A DNA stretch of 24,235 bases, from the NCBI GenBank assembly GCA_029239545.1, contig JARBUQ010000008.1, positions 1 through 24,235 of the forward strand. The letters are read 5' to 3'. A model generated the notes under the pieces. That model searched no databases and was not told the origin of the DNA. It saw nothing but the letters and a program-made list of their open reading frames with translations. This stretch comes from Paenibacillus sp. (GTDB lineage Bacteria > Bacillota > Bacilli > Paenibacillales > NBRC-103111). The number at the start of each line of letters is the position of its first letter. The first letter of the stretch is position 1. The position numbers and the translations under genes were made by a program. Below, piece after piece: positions 8,123 to 14,616 of the stretch.

Positions 8123-8560
8123 ATGAAAAAAGGTAGCATTGAATTACAAAATGGTGAAATGATTCTAATCGACTTTTATCCGGAAGAAGCTCCGAATACA
8201 GTTGCCAACTTCGAGAAATTAGCTAACTCCGGTTTCTATAACGGGCTTAAATTCCACCGGGTGATCAAAGGTTTCGTTGCTCAGGCTGGCTGTCCACAGG
8301 GTACTGGCTACGGCGGAGCAGGCTACAACATCGATTGTGAAGCTTCCAGCAACACGAGCAAGCATGAGCGCGGCACTCTTTCTATGGCACATGCAGGAAA
8401 GAACACAGGCAGCAGCCAGTTCTTTATTTGCTACCAGCCTCAAGCACACCTGGACGGTGTTCATACGATTTTCGGTAAAGTTGTAAAAGGCATGGAGTAC
8501 ATAGATGCCACAACTCAAGGCGATACAATGAAAGAAGTAAAGGTTTGGGACGAGGCTTAA
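8123..8560 (+). CDS. ppiB: Peptidyl-prolyl cis-trans isomerase, cyclophilin type (PpiB)
   Basis: This is a 145-residue cytoplasmic cyclophilin that speeds cis-trans isomerisation of prolyl bonds during folding. The core is complete: FHRVIKGFVAQAGCPQGTG carries the catalytic Arg and the FxxQ-type surface. GTLSMAHAG, NTGSSQFFICYQP and LDGVHTIFGKVVKGMEYID follow in the usual order. There is no signal peptide. The ATG is preceded by GGAGG, a promoter lies just upstream, and an intrinsic terminator follows at 8611-8648, so it is a single-gene unit. Its place between the rib genes and lysA-spoVA matches B. subtilis. Confidence 0.96.
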   Translation: MKKGSIELQNGEMILIDFYPEEAPNTVANFEKLANSGFYNGLKFHRVIKGFVAQAGCPQGTGYGGAGYNIDCEASSNTSKHERGTLSMAHAGKNTGSSQFFICYQPQAHLDGVHTIFGKVVKGMEYIDATTQGDTMKEVKVWDEA

Positions 8561-8610
8561 TGGCTCACCTTCTCTCCATATAGCTTGAATATTTCACACT
8601 CCAACTTAAG

Positions 8611-8648
8611 GCTGTTCCTGGTGATTTCACCGTGGAACGGCTTTTTTT
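8611..8648 (+). terminator. Intrinsic terminator of ppiB
   Basis: GCTGTTCC pairs with GGAACGGC (one G-U), with an inner GGTGA/TCACC stem, and a run of seven T follows on the plus strand. Confidence 0.85.
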
Positions 8649-8734
8649 GGTGAACTTATCTAGAAAGTACAAGATTCTGGGAGAGAGCGAAGGCTACTCT
8701 CTTGTTTGGGTTCCTTGTTTGGGTGGAGGAGGAG

Positions 8735-8920
8735 ATTAGTTGCAAAAAAGCAATTAAATCGACCAGACCTACTAATGTGGTCGGATTAGTGACAGAAAAG
8801 CAATTAAATGGGCAAGAGAGTCTATTCGGGGACCGTGTAGTAGGATTTAGTTGCGGTTTTGCAATTAAAATCGTTTGATTTGGGGTCCAGAGTGAGATTA
8901 GTTGCTTTTTGGCAATTAAT
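8735..8920 (+). repeat. Array of four small look-alike hairpins
   Basis: Four copies of the pattern ATTAGTTGC-N6-GCAATTAAT lie at 8735-8758, 8785-8809, 8845-8869 and 8897-8920. They start 50, 60 and 52 bases apart. Copies 1, 3 and 4 fold into 8-9 bp hairpins (one G-U pair each) with different six-base loops: AAAAAA, GGTTTT and TTTTTG. Copy 2 has a mismatched lower stem. The sequences between them are unrelated, so this is not a simple tandem repeat, and there is no identical repeat/unique spacer structure as in CRISPR. The region lies between the ppiB terminator and the structured RNA element and has no credible gene. Confidence 0.75.
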
Positions 8921-8951
8921 TGAATGTAGATGGTGGCTGCGTGGGAAAGAG

Positions 8952-8977
8952 GTACCCCGAATATTACAAGGGGGTAC
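8952..8977. repeat. Inverted repeat GTACCCC / GGGGTAC
   Basis: A perfect 7-bp stem (8952-8958 with 8971-8977) encloses a 12-base loop. It lies in the gene-free stretch between the hairpin array and the RNA element. No T run follows, so it is not a terminator. Confidence 0.5.
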
Positions 8978-9062
8978 GTAGATATGAATACCGAATTGAA
9001 GATGCGCGTCCAGATCAAGCGGCTGCAAAGTGCAAGGAGAGGGTAACTCCCTAATCCAAGTC

Positions 9063-9258
9063 GAACAGAAAGGGCAGGAAGGTGGAGCGGAGAAGCGTCA
9101 GCGCTTGCCCTTTGAATCTTGTGTTGCAACCGTTAAAAAATGTAATTAAAAAACACAAGTTCAAGAGGCAATCGGAGCTCACCTTCCTGCCCTCCCATGC
9201 GCCAAACTGAATTCCCCCTCCAAGAACCTGACTGGTGAACTTCCAGTCAGGCTTTTTT
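9063..9258 (+). ncRNA. Structured RNA-like element, copy A, ending in a terminator
   Basis: The stretch folds into nested stems on the plus strand. The outer 14-bp stem AGGGCAGGAAGGTG (9071-9084) pairs perfectly with 9180-9193. A small hairpin AAGCG-TCAG-CGCTT lies near 9093-9106. The inner stem TTGAATCTTGTGTT (9112-9125) pairs with AACACAAGTTCAA (9152-9164), with one bulge. A conserved single-stranded GCGCCAAACTGAA (9199-9211) comes next, and the 3' end is an intrinsic terminator. A second copy on the minus strand at 23974-24161 shares the outer stem, the GCGCCAAACTGAA box and the terminator, but has different paired bases in the inner stem. No known RNA family was recognised. No reading frame is conserved between copies as far as could be judged. 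Confidence 0.7.
9227..9257 (+). terminator. Intrinsic terminator of RNA element A
   Basis: CCTGACTGG (9227-9235) pairs with CCAGTCAGG (9243-9251) around a 7-base loop, followed by CTTTTTT. The same hairpin ends copy B. Confidence 0.9.
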
Positions 9259-9272
9259 GGTGTCGCTGCAAT

Positions 9273-9298
9273 GTTTCATAGTGCTGCCCAAAGGGTAA
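9273..9298 (+). promoter_or_regulatory. Sigma-B-like promoter for the general-stress pair
   Basis: GTTTCA (9273-9278), a 14-base spacer and GGGTAA (9293-9298) match the general-stress sigma-B consensus GTTTAA-N13/14-GGGTAT at 10 of 12 positions. It lies about 60 bases before the first YflT-type gene. Whether this organism has a sigma-B cannot be seen here; sporulation sigma-F or sigma-G recognise related -10 elements. Confidence 0.55.
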
Positions 9299-9360
9299 TA
9301 AGAACCCAGCAGGGACAAACACATTTATCACATTTCACACTATCTAAGGAGGCGTTACTA

Positions 9361-9711
9361 ATGAGAGCGAATCCCTATGCAAAATTGGTTGATAATGCTG
9401 CACGTGCCATGGAGGAAATTGATATTTTGCATCGACAAGGAATTTTGAGAGAAGATACCTATGTTGTTGCTCACTCCAAGGAACGGACGAATGACCTGGC
9501 TCACGCAGCTGATGTAAACACCATTACCATGGAGGAGGAAGGCTTGCTGAATTCAGTTGCCAACCTGTTCCGCTCCAGAGGTGATGAGCTTCGCGCCAAG
9601 CTTGAGTCTGTTGGACTATCTCCTTCTCAAGCTCAGCAATATGAGTCTGAATTGGATGAGGGCAAGGTACTGATTCTGGTCAGGAATCGCGTCCATAGCT
9701 ACGAATCTTAG
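9361..9711 (+). CDS. General stress protein 17M-like (YflT domain)
   Basis: The 116-residue soluble protein fits the heat-induced stress YflT/17M domain. It has the NTITMEEEGLLNSVANLFRS segment, LESVGLSPSQAQQYESELDEG and a final KVLILV strand. These proteins are induced by stress in Bacillales; their biochemical role is unknown. ATG 9361 follows CTAAGGAGGCG at ideal spacing. The frame stays open back to 9235, but that part runs through the RNA element terminator. It is probably co-transcribed with the next gene, a paralogue of the same domain, from the sigma-B-like promoter. Confidence 0.88.
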   Translation: MRANPYAKLVDNAARAMEEIDILHRQGILREDTYVVAHSKERTNDLAHAADVNTITMEEEGLLNSVANLFRSRGDELRAKLESVGLSPSQAQQYESELDEGKVLILVRNRVHSYES

Positions 9712-9758
9712 AACAATAAATAGCCATACTAACTTATAAACAAAAGGAGGCGCTGACC

Positions 9759-10283
9759 ATGACTCAAATAGTGGGAGTATTCGAACAGCAAGGACATGCT
9801 GTGGAAGCCATTAAAATGCTCAAAGAGCAAGGCATCTCCGTTGAGAAGATCCGAGTGATTGCAAGGAATGAGGATCAGGCTGGACGTGTTGACAGCGAGA
9901 CAGAGGTTAATGTCGAGAAAATAGAAGATCAGGACCGTGAGCTTAACGGCTATAGATATGCTGAACCTAATTCCGGGCTTAATGCACCAGTAATCCCCTT
10001 GGCGGCAGCCAGTCCTACGTATCTTGGCGACACGCTCGGAAATGCTGTTCCCGGCGCCCCTGCAGGGTATCCGGGTGGAGTTATCGGCGAATCAGCATTG
10101 GATCCCATTAACTGGGATGCCAAGCAAAAGCTGCGCGATCTCGGTTTCAATGATTCGGATTCCAAGCAGTACTCGGAATATTTGGAGAGAGGCAACTTGC
10201 TGCTCCTTGTGGATAGTGAGCCTTCGGATGAAGCAGCAGCAGAAGCTGCGTTGCGACGAAGCGGCGCCTCTGTTGTCCGATAG
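9759..10283 (+). CDS. General stress protein with split YflT-like domain and Gly/Pro insert
   Basis: The 174-residue protein starts with IVGVFEQQGHAVEAIKMLKEQGISVEKIRVIARN (given here by its ends, residues 4-37; key part EAIKMLKEQG). It finishes with LRDLGFNDSDSKQYSEYLER and the NLLLLVDSE strand typical of YflT/17M proteins. Between them (about residues 68-113) is a low-complexity Pro/Gly/Ala segment, AVPGAPAGYPGGVIG, that separates the two halves. The function is unknown and a general stress role is inferred from family and promoter. AAAGGAGG precedes the ATG. The gene lies 47 bases after its paralogue and is followed by an intrinsic terminator. Confidence 0.85.
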   Translation: MTQIVGVFEQQGHAVEAIKMLKEQGISVEKIRVIARNEDQAGRVDSETEVNVEKIEDQDRELNGYRYAEPNSGLNAPVIPLAAASPTYLGDTLGNAVPGAPAGYPGGVIGESALDPINWDAKQKLRDLGFNDSDSKQYSEYLERGNLLLLVDSEPSDEAAAEAALRRSGASVVR

Positions 10284-10299
10284 CCATGATGGATAAAAG

Positions 10300-10335
10300 C
10301 AAGCTGTCTTCCTTACCGGAAGGCAGCTTGTATTT
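10300..10335 (+). terminator. Intrinsic terminator of the stress-gene pair
   Basis: CAAGCTGTCTTCC (10300-10312) pairs with GGAAGGCAGCTTG (10318-10330), one G-U pair, five-base loop, followed by TATTTT. Confidence 0.8.
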
Positions 10336-10361
10336 TGGTGCAAGCTTGTGCACTTAAAATA

Positions 10362-10382
10362 CCTAACTGGAAGTTCACCAGG
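10362..10382. repeat. Damaged copy of the RNA-element terminator hairpin
   Basis: CCTAACTGGAAGTTCACCAG matches the minus-orientation form of the terminator that ends elements A and B (CCTGACTGG, AAGTTTCA, CCAGTCAGG). The right arm is cut short and one base of the left arm is changed. No other part of the element is recognisable beside it. Confidence 0.5.
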
Positions 10383-10406
10383 CTCCATGCTTAGTGCGCT
10401 TCTATC

Positions 10407-10446
10407 AAAAACGGAGCATACTGGTCATTAAGACCGTATGCTCCGT
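10407..10446 (-). terminator. Intrinsic terminator of the small membrane protein gene
   Basis: ACGGAGCATAC-T-GGTC (10411-10426) pairs with GACCGTATGCTCCGT (10432-10446), one bulge. A TTTTTG run follows on the minus strand. Confidence 0.85.
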
Positions 10447-10461
10447 TTCTCATTGCATAGT

Positions 10462-10626
10462 CTAGAACATCGGGAATACGTACTTCACCAGAAAGAATAG
10501 AGCCATGAAGAAAATAATTACATATGCCGCATACTTGATAAAGGTTGATGCAACCATACTGCTGTCTCTTTTCTCTTCAACATTTCTCTTCTCAATTTCA
10601 ATATTGCGGTTTTCTTGAAGTGCCAT
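10462..10626 (-). CDS. Small tail-anchored membrane protein, unknown function
   Basis: This is a 54-residue protein. The N-terminal half is charged (ENRNIEIEKRNVEEKRD) and the C-terminal half is a single membrane helix (about residues 30-51) ending in YVFPMF. ATG 10626 is chosen because AAAGGGAG lies 9 bases upstream. Longer in-frame starts at 10677 and 10749 have no ribosome binding site. A terminator follows directly. I do not recognise a family. The charged helix plus tail anchor suggests a small membrane adaptor, but nothing in the sequence proves a role. Confidence 0.7.
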   Translation of the reverse strand: MALQENRNIEIEKRNVEEKRDSSMVASTFIKYAAYVIIFFMALFFLVKYVFPMF

Positions 10627-10796
10627 GTTAACCAACTCCCTTTGCTTAGTATTTAGGATTTCCTGTATGTTCATCATTACCCATATATACGTCAATCGAA
10701 TCTTGCTGCACATCCGGGCCGGACCTGTTACCACGGACGGAGTATGCAACCGGGCTACTAGCTACCAGAATCGCTAGAAGTCTCAGTTCGAACAAA

Positions 10797-10862
10797 AAAA
10801 GCTCTGAAGATCAAGCTTCACTCAATTTCATACGAAATCGAATTCAACTGATCTTCAGAGCT
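10797..10862 (-). terminator. Intrinsic terminator after lysA
   Basis: A perfect 14-bp stem AGCTCTGAAGATCA (10800-10813) pairs with 10849-10862 around a 35-base loop that itself contains a small ATTTC/GAAAT hairpin. A run of seven T follows on the minus strand. Confidence 0.88.
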
Positions 10863-10880
10863 TCTAATCGATTACCTGGC

Positions 10881-12221
10881 TTAGAGCTCGCCGCTCTTTA
10901 CCGTCTGTCTCTGCATTCTCTCCGGAATCACATCATTGCCTGCAATATCCGCATAGGTGTCTCTACGGACAACAACATCTGACCTGCCATCTCTCGCGAA
11001 AATAACGGCTGGCTTGCGAATACGATTGTAATGATTGGCCATCGCATAATTGTAAGCACCTGTACAAGATACAGCCAGCACATCCCCCGTGCGTACGACC
11101 GGCAGTGCCAGATCCCAGATCAGCATATCGCCGGATTCGCAGCACTTGCCTGCAATGGAGACAACCTCTTCCTCTACGTCGAAGGCGCGGTTAGCCAGCA
11201 TCGCCTCGTACTTGGCATCATAGAGGGCCGGGCGCGGATTATCGGTCATACCGCCGTCTACGGCAACGTATTTGCGCACACCTGGAATATCCTTCACAGA
11301 GCCAACTGTATACAATGTCGTGCCTGCATCCCCTACAATGCTGCGCCCCGGTTCAATCCAGATCTCAGGCATAGGGTAGTTGTAAGCCGCGAAGTTCGTC
11401 TTGACGGCATCCACTATCGCTGCAACATAATGTCCAGCCGGCAGTGGAGTATCCCCCTCCATATATCGAATCCCGAAGCCTCCACCCAGATTAATGACGG
11501 TAAAGGTGCAACCCAATTGATCCCTCACCTCAGCCGCAAAACGTGATACTTTGTCAGCGGCAGCCTTGAATCCATCAACTTCAAATATTTGAGAGCCTAT
11601 GTGAGAATGAATACCGAGCAGACGAAGCTGTTCAAGCTTCAACGCTTCCTGGATCGCCCGAAGTGCTGTACCGTTCTCCAAGTCGAATCCGAACTTCGAA
11701 TCGATCTGCCCTGTTGAGATGAATTCATGGGTATGAGCTTCAACACCAGGTGTGATCCGAAGCAGGATGTTCACCTTCTTGTTCTTCTCAAGCGCCATTT
11801 CATTCAACACATGAAGCTCGAGAAAGTTATCTACTACAAAACAACCAATATTCGCTTCAAGCGCCATCCCGATTTCGTAGGGTGTTTTGTTATTGCCGTG
11901 AAAATGAATTCGATTGGCAGGGAAGCCAGCCTCAAGAGCCGTGTGCAGTTCACCGTCAGAAACAATATCCAGCGATAACCCTTCCTCCTCGACTAATCGG
12001 CACATCGCTTTGACACAAAAGGCTTTACTGGCGTAAGCCACTTGAAATTGCACGCCTGTCTCCTGGAAGGCCTCTTTGAATTCACGGCAGCGAGTACGAA
12101 TTAACTCTTCATCATACACGTATAAGGGGGTCCCGTATTGCTGAACTAATTGTTGGGTATCACATCCGCCGATAACCAGACGGCCTTCATCATTAATAGT
12201 GCTTGTTCCGTGTAGATGCAT
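10881..12221 (-). CDS. lysA: Diaminopimelate decarboxylase (LysA)
   Basis: LysA converts meso-diaminopimelate to lysine with pyridoxal phosphate. The PLP lysine is in VAYASKAF (Lys66 counted from the chosen start). The HSHIGSQI block, GGGFGIRY phosphate loop, EPGRSIVGDAG and CCESGD catalytic Cys motif are all present. The frame is open back to 12371. ATG 12221 is preferred because AGAGGA lies six bases upstream, whereas ATG 12227 abuts the same site. The product is 446 residues, normal for the family. It is last in the spoVAA-AB-AF-lysA order, 160 bases after spoVAF, as in B. subtilis, and ends at a strong terminator. Confidence 0.96.
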   Translation of the reverse strand: MHLHGTSTINDEGRLVIGGCDTQQLVQQYGTPLYVYDEELIRTRCREFKEAFQETGVQFQVAYASKAFCVKAMCRLVEEEGLSLDIVSDGELHTALEAGFPANRIHFHGNNKTPYEIGMALEANIGCFVVDNFLELHVLNEMALEKNKKVNILLRITPGVEAHTHEFISTGQIDSKFGFDLENGTALRAIQEALKLEQLRLLGIHSHIGSQIFEVDGFKAAADKVSRFAAEVRDQLGCTFTVINLGGGFGIRYMEGDTPLPAGHYVAAIVDAVKTNFAAYNYPMPEIWIEPGRSIVGDAGTTLYTVGSVKDIPGVRKYVAVDGGMTDNPRPALYDAKYEAMLANRAFDVEEEVVSIAGKCCESGDMLIWDLALPVVRTGDVLAVSCTGAYNYAMANHYNRIRKPAVIFARDGRSDVVVRRDTYADIAGNDVIPERMQRQTVKSGEL

Positions 12222-12381
12222 AAACATTCCTCTTCTCTTAAGTCCTTGCCATACTGGTCTGTTTCTAAAGTACCACAGCTCGAATCCAATGACAATATGA
12301 GGGACACACGGATTGCAGGCAAAGTCAAAAAACCTCCGCCTGAAGCTTACCTCAGGAAGAGGGGGACACATGACAAGCGAC

Positions 12382-14136
12382 TTATTTTTCTGGTGATGGC
12401 TGACGGGTTCTATCCTGTGCCTTCGTAATACTCAATCGAACTTTATCATGCAGAACAGGTACGCGGATAAGAATCTTAAGCAGAGCCTTGGCATCGAACG
12501 GAAGAAACGGCCATAGATAAGGCGCATTATAGGAACGCTGGGTCCCCAGGACGATCAGCCACAATGTCGCTCCAATGACGAGCCCCGGTATCTTGAAGAA
12601 CGAAACCGCTATGAGAAATCCCAGACGGACAATACGATTGGCCAGACCCAGCTCATAGCTTGGAGTTGCGAACATTCCTATAGTTGCAAGAGCCATATAC
12701 ATAATGACTTCATTGATGAACAACCCCGTCTTCACTGCGATATCACCAACCAGGATTGCTGCAACAAGCCCCATGGCTACGGTTAGCGGCGAAGGAGTAT
12801 GCACAGCGGCCAGTCTCATTAAATCCACACCAATCTCTACAATGAGAAATTGCACCAGCAAGGGCAGCGACCCCTGCTCCTGCGGCCCCAAAAATTCAAG
12901 CCCCGGAGGTTTGATATCTGGATTAGATACAACCAGGAACCATAAGGGGAGAAGGAAGAGCGAAGTGAAAATACCTATGAAGCGAACCCATCTTAAATAG
13001 CTGCCGACAAATGGAGACTGTCTGTATTCTTCTGCATGTTGAATCAAATGAAAAAATGTAGTTGGCAAAATCATGACGCTGGGCGAGGTATCAACAAACA
13101 AAATGACGTGGCCTTCCAACAAATGTGCGCTCACAACGTCAGGACGCTCAGAATAACGCACCGATGGATAAGGGTTCCAGCCCTTGCCTATGATAGCTTC
13201 CTCAAGCTGTTTATCACCAAGCGGAATCCCGTCGATTTCCACACCCTTTATCTTGTCCTGAATCGACTTCACCAGGCTTGGATTCGCGATATCTTCTATA
13301 TAAGCGACGCATACATGTGTGTTCGTCCTCCTGCCGACAGTGAACAGATCCAGCTTAAGTCTAGGGTCGCGTATGCGCCGCCTTACCAGAGTAACATTAG
13401 TCAGCAGCGTCTCAACGAACCCGTCACGCGCTCCGCGCACAACTCTTTCCAGATCAGGCTCCTCAATGGAACGGACGGGATAGGATTTGGCATCGATTAC
13501 TAACGCGGTTGTCTCCCCTTCTATGAACAACGCGGTTGAGCCCATCAGCACGAACTCTACGACCTTATCCAAATCATGCATGGATTCTACTTGGATATGG
13601 GGAATGAACTGCTCCAGAAAGCTCTTCAGAGTGTCGGGAACGAGCTGTTCATGCTGAACGTAGGTCAGCCTTGTTATTATATCTGTAAGCACATTATCCT
13701 TGGCAAAACCGTTCAAGTAAAAAAAGGCAGAGCGTTTCGTACCTCCAAACACCATTTCACGAAAGACGAGATCGAAGCTTCGGGTGAGTCCTACTTTTTC
13801 CTCCAATGCACGTTTTATATCATCCAGCTCTGAAAAAATCCGATCCTCATGCTTCAAGCTCATCTCTTCATCAGTCAGTTTGTCTTTGGCATCCATTTCA
13901 GCTTTTTTGTCATCATCATTATTATTATCATCATCAGGTTTATTGTCTTCTTTGTCCTGTACCCTCTCATTCTCCTGCTCATCGTCCTTATTGTTGTGTT
14001 TGCGCCTATGTCTCCTATGTATAATAATACCCGAGCGTTCAAATTTGTGTGAACTGCTGCCCTCGTCCTGGGATGGGGAATGAGATTGAAACTGAAGTTG
14101 TGACTGCTCTGATTGCTCTGAATCGTTTTTCTCCAT
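12382..14136 (-). CDS. spoVAF: Spore protein SpoVAF (GerA-family) with long acidic N-terminus
   Basis: This is a 584-residue GerA/SpoVAF-family protein. The conserved N-terminal soluble domain begins near residue 115 (VGLTRSFDLVFREM) and contains EGETTALVIDAKSYPVRSIEEP and GYVE-type repeats. At least four membrane segments follow, from about residue 385 to 545. The position after spoVAB and before lysA identifies it as spoVAF rather than a gerAA paralogue. In B. subtilis SpoVAF forms an ion channel with FigP that boosts germination. The first 100 residues are unusual: Ser/Gln-rich, then Lys/Asp/Asn-rich, probably disordered, making the protein about 90 residues longer than B. subtilis SpoVAF. 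ATG 14136 follows GGAGGA. SpoVAC, AD and AE, which normally lie before it, are absent here. Confidence 0.9.
   Translation of the reverse strand: MEKNDSEQSEQSQLQFQSHSPSQDEGSSSHKFERSGIIIHRRHRRKHNNKDDEQENERVQDKEDNKPDDDNNNDDDKKAEMDAKDKLTDEEMSLKHEDRIFSELDDIKRALEEKVGLTRSFDLVFREMVFGGTKRSAFFYLNGFAKDNVLTDIITRLTYVQHEQLVPDTLKSFLEQFIPHIQVESMHDLDKVVEFVLMGSTALFIEGETTALVIDAKSYPVRSIEEPDLERVVRGARDGFVETLLTNVTLVRRRIRDPRLKLDLFTVGRRTNTHVCVAYIEDIANPSLVKSIQDKIKGVEIDGIPLGDKQLEEAIIGKGWNPYPSVRYSERPDVVSAHLLEGHVILFVDTSPSVMILPTTFFHLIQHAEEYRQSPFVGSYLRWVRFIGIFTSLFLLPLWFLVVSNPDIKPPGLEFLGPQEQGSLPLLVQFLIVEIGVDLMRLAAVHTPSPLTVAMGLVAAILVGDIAVKTGLFINEVIMYMALATIGMFATPSYELGLANRIVRLGFLIAVSFFKIPGLVIGATLWLIVLGTQRSYNAPYLWPFLPFDAKALLKILIRVPVLHDKVRLSITKAQDRTRQPSPEK
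13910..13936. repeat. Trinucleotide repeat inside spoVAF
   Basis: About nine units of TCA/TTA-type triplets on the plus strand encode the acidic D-D-D-N-N-N-D-D-D run in the SpoVAF N-terminal tail. Length changes by slippage would stay in frame. Confidence 0.75.
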
Positions 14137-14184
14137 GCGGATCTTCCTCCTCCGTTCATTCTGACTACTGTCCCGAGACTTCTT

Positions 14185-14616
14185 CTAGACCGAGTACCAT
14201 AACCAATCGAATAACGAACCTGCTACCTTACCGAACACCATAGCCATCAATAACCATATGATGTAATCGCCTATGCCCATCCTTTTGGCCATTATGGGAA
14301 ATACATTCAGCACCTCCGTCAGCGCTCCTGCCAGCATACCGACGAAGCAGCCAGCCAACAATCCAATACATACAGCCGAGAGCGGCGCCAAACGAAAGGT
14401 CCAATCGAAAAAATCAGCCAATGTAAAAAACATGACTCCCGACACAACAGCCGTCTCCAGTCCATGAATACGGTTGGGCGACTTGGCGATTTGCGCTAGC
14501 CTTGGAATGACATCCAGCACGACCAGAAAGGCCACCATCCCGCCTCCCACCGCTACCCCTCCTGCTATCCCTATAAAAATATAAGCAGACGCTTGCAGAA
14601 AGCCATGCATCATCAT
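14185..14616 (-). CDS. spoVAB: Stage V sporulation protein AB (SpoVAB)
   Basis: The 143-residue membrane protein has four or five hydrophobic helices and matches SpoVAB by context and features: GIAGGVAVGGGMVAFLVVLDVIPRL near the N-terminus (about 17-41; core GGVAVGGGMVAF), GLLAGCFVGMLAGALTEVLN in the middle and MGIGDYIIWLLMAMVFGK near the end. It is part of the SpoVA set involved in dipicolinic acid handling, although AB is less well defined than AC/AD/AE. ATG 14616 overlaps the spoVAA stop (ATGA) with AAGGA upstream, showing coupling. Three consecutive ATGs make the exact start uncertain by two codons. Confidence 0.9.
   Translation of the reverse strand: MMMHGFLQASAYIFIGIAGGVAVGGGMVAFLVVLDVIPRLAQIAKSPNRIHGLETAVVSGVMFFTLADFFDWTFRLAPLSAVCIGLLAGCFVGMLAGALTEVLNVFPIMAKRMGIGDYIIWLLMAMVFGKVAGSLFDWLWYSV

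Noticed and set aside
8735..8920. A CRISPR array
   Set aside because: The repeats are short imperfect palindromes with variable loops and uneven spacing, and no cas gene is in the window.
8656..9129. A 157-codon open frame on the minus strand through the hairpin array
   Set aside because: It has no ribosome binding site, no recognisable domain and an odd composition. It runs antisense through hairpins and into the structured RNA element, so it is most likely chance.
9071..9193. A MITE with AGGGCAGGAAGGTG terminal inverted repeats
   Set aside because: Conservation between the copies continues beyond the right repeat through the GCGCCAAACTGAA box and the terminator, and no target-site duplication is visible. 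The RNA explanation fits better, although mobility is not excluded.
10758..10777. CTAGC/GCTAG inverted repeat before the small membrane protein gene
   Set aside because: It is only 5 bp with no T run or neighbouring signal, so it is probably chance.
12222..12371. A longer LysA beginning at 12371
   Set aside because: The extra residues have no family counterpart, and the ribosome binding site supports 12221.
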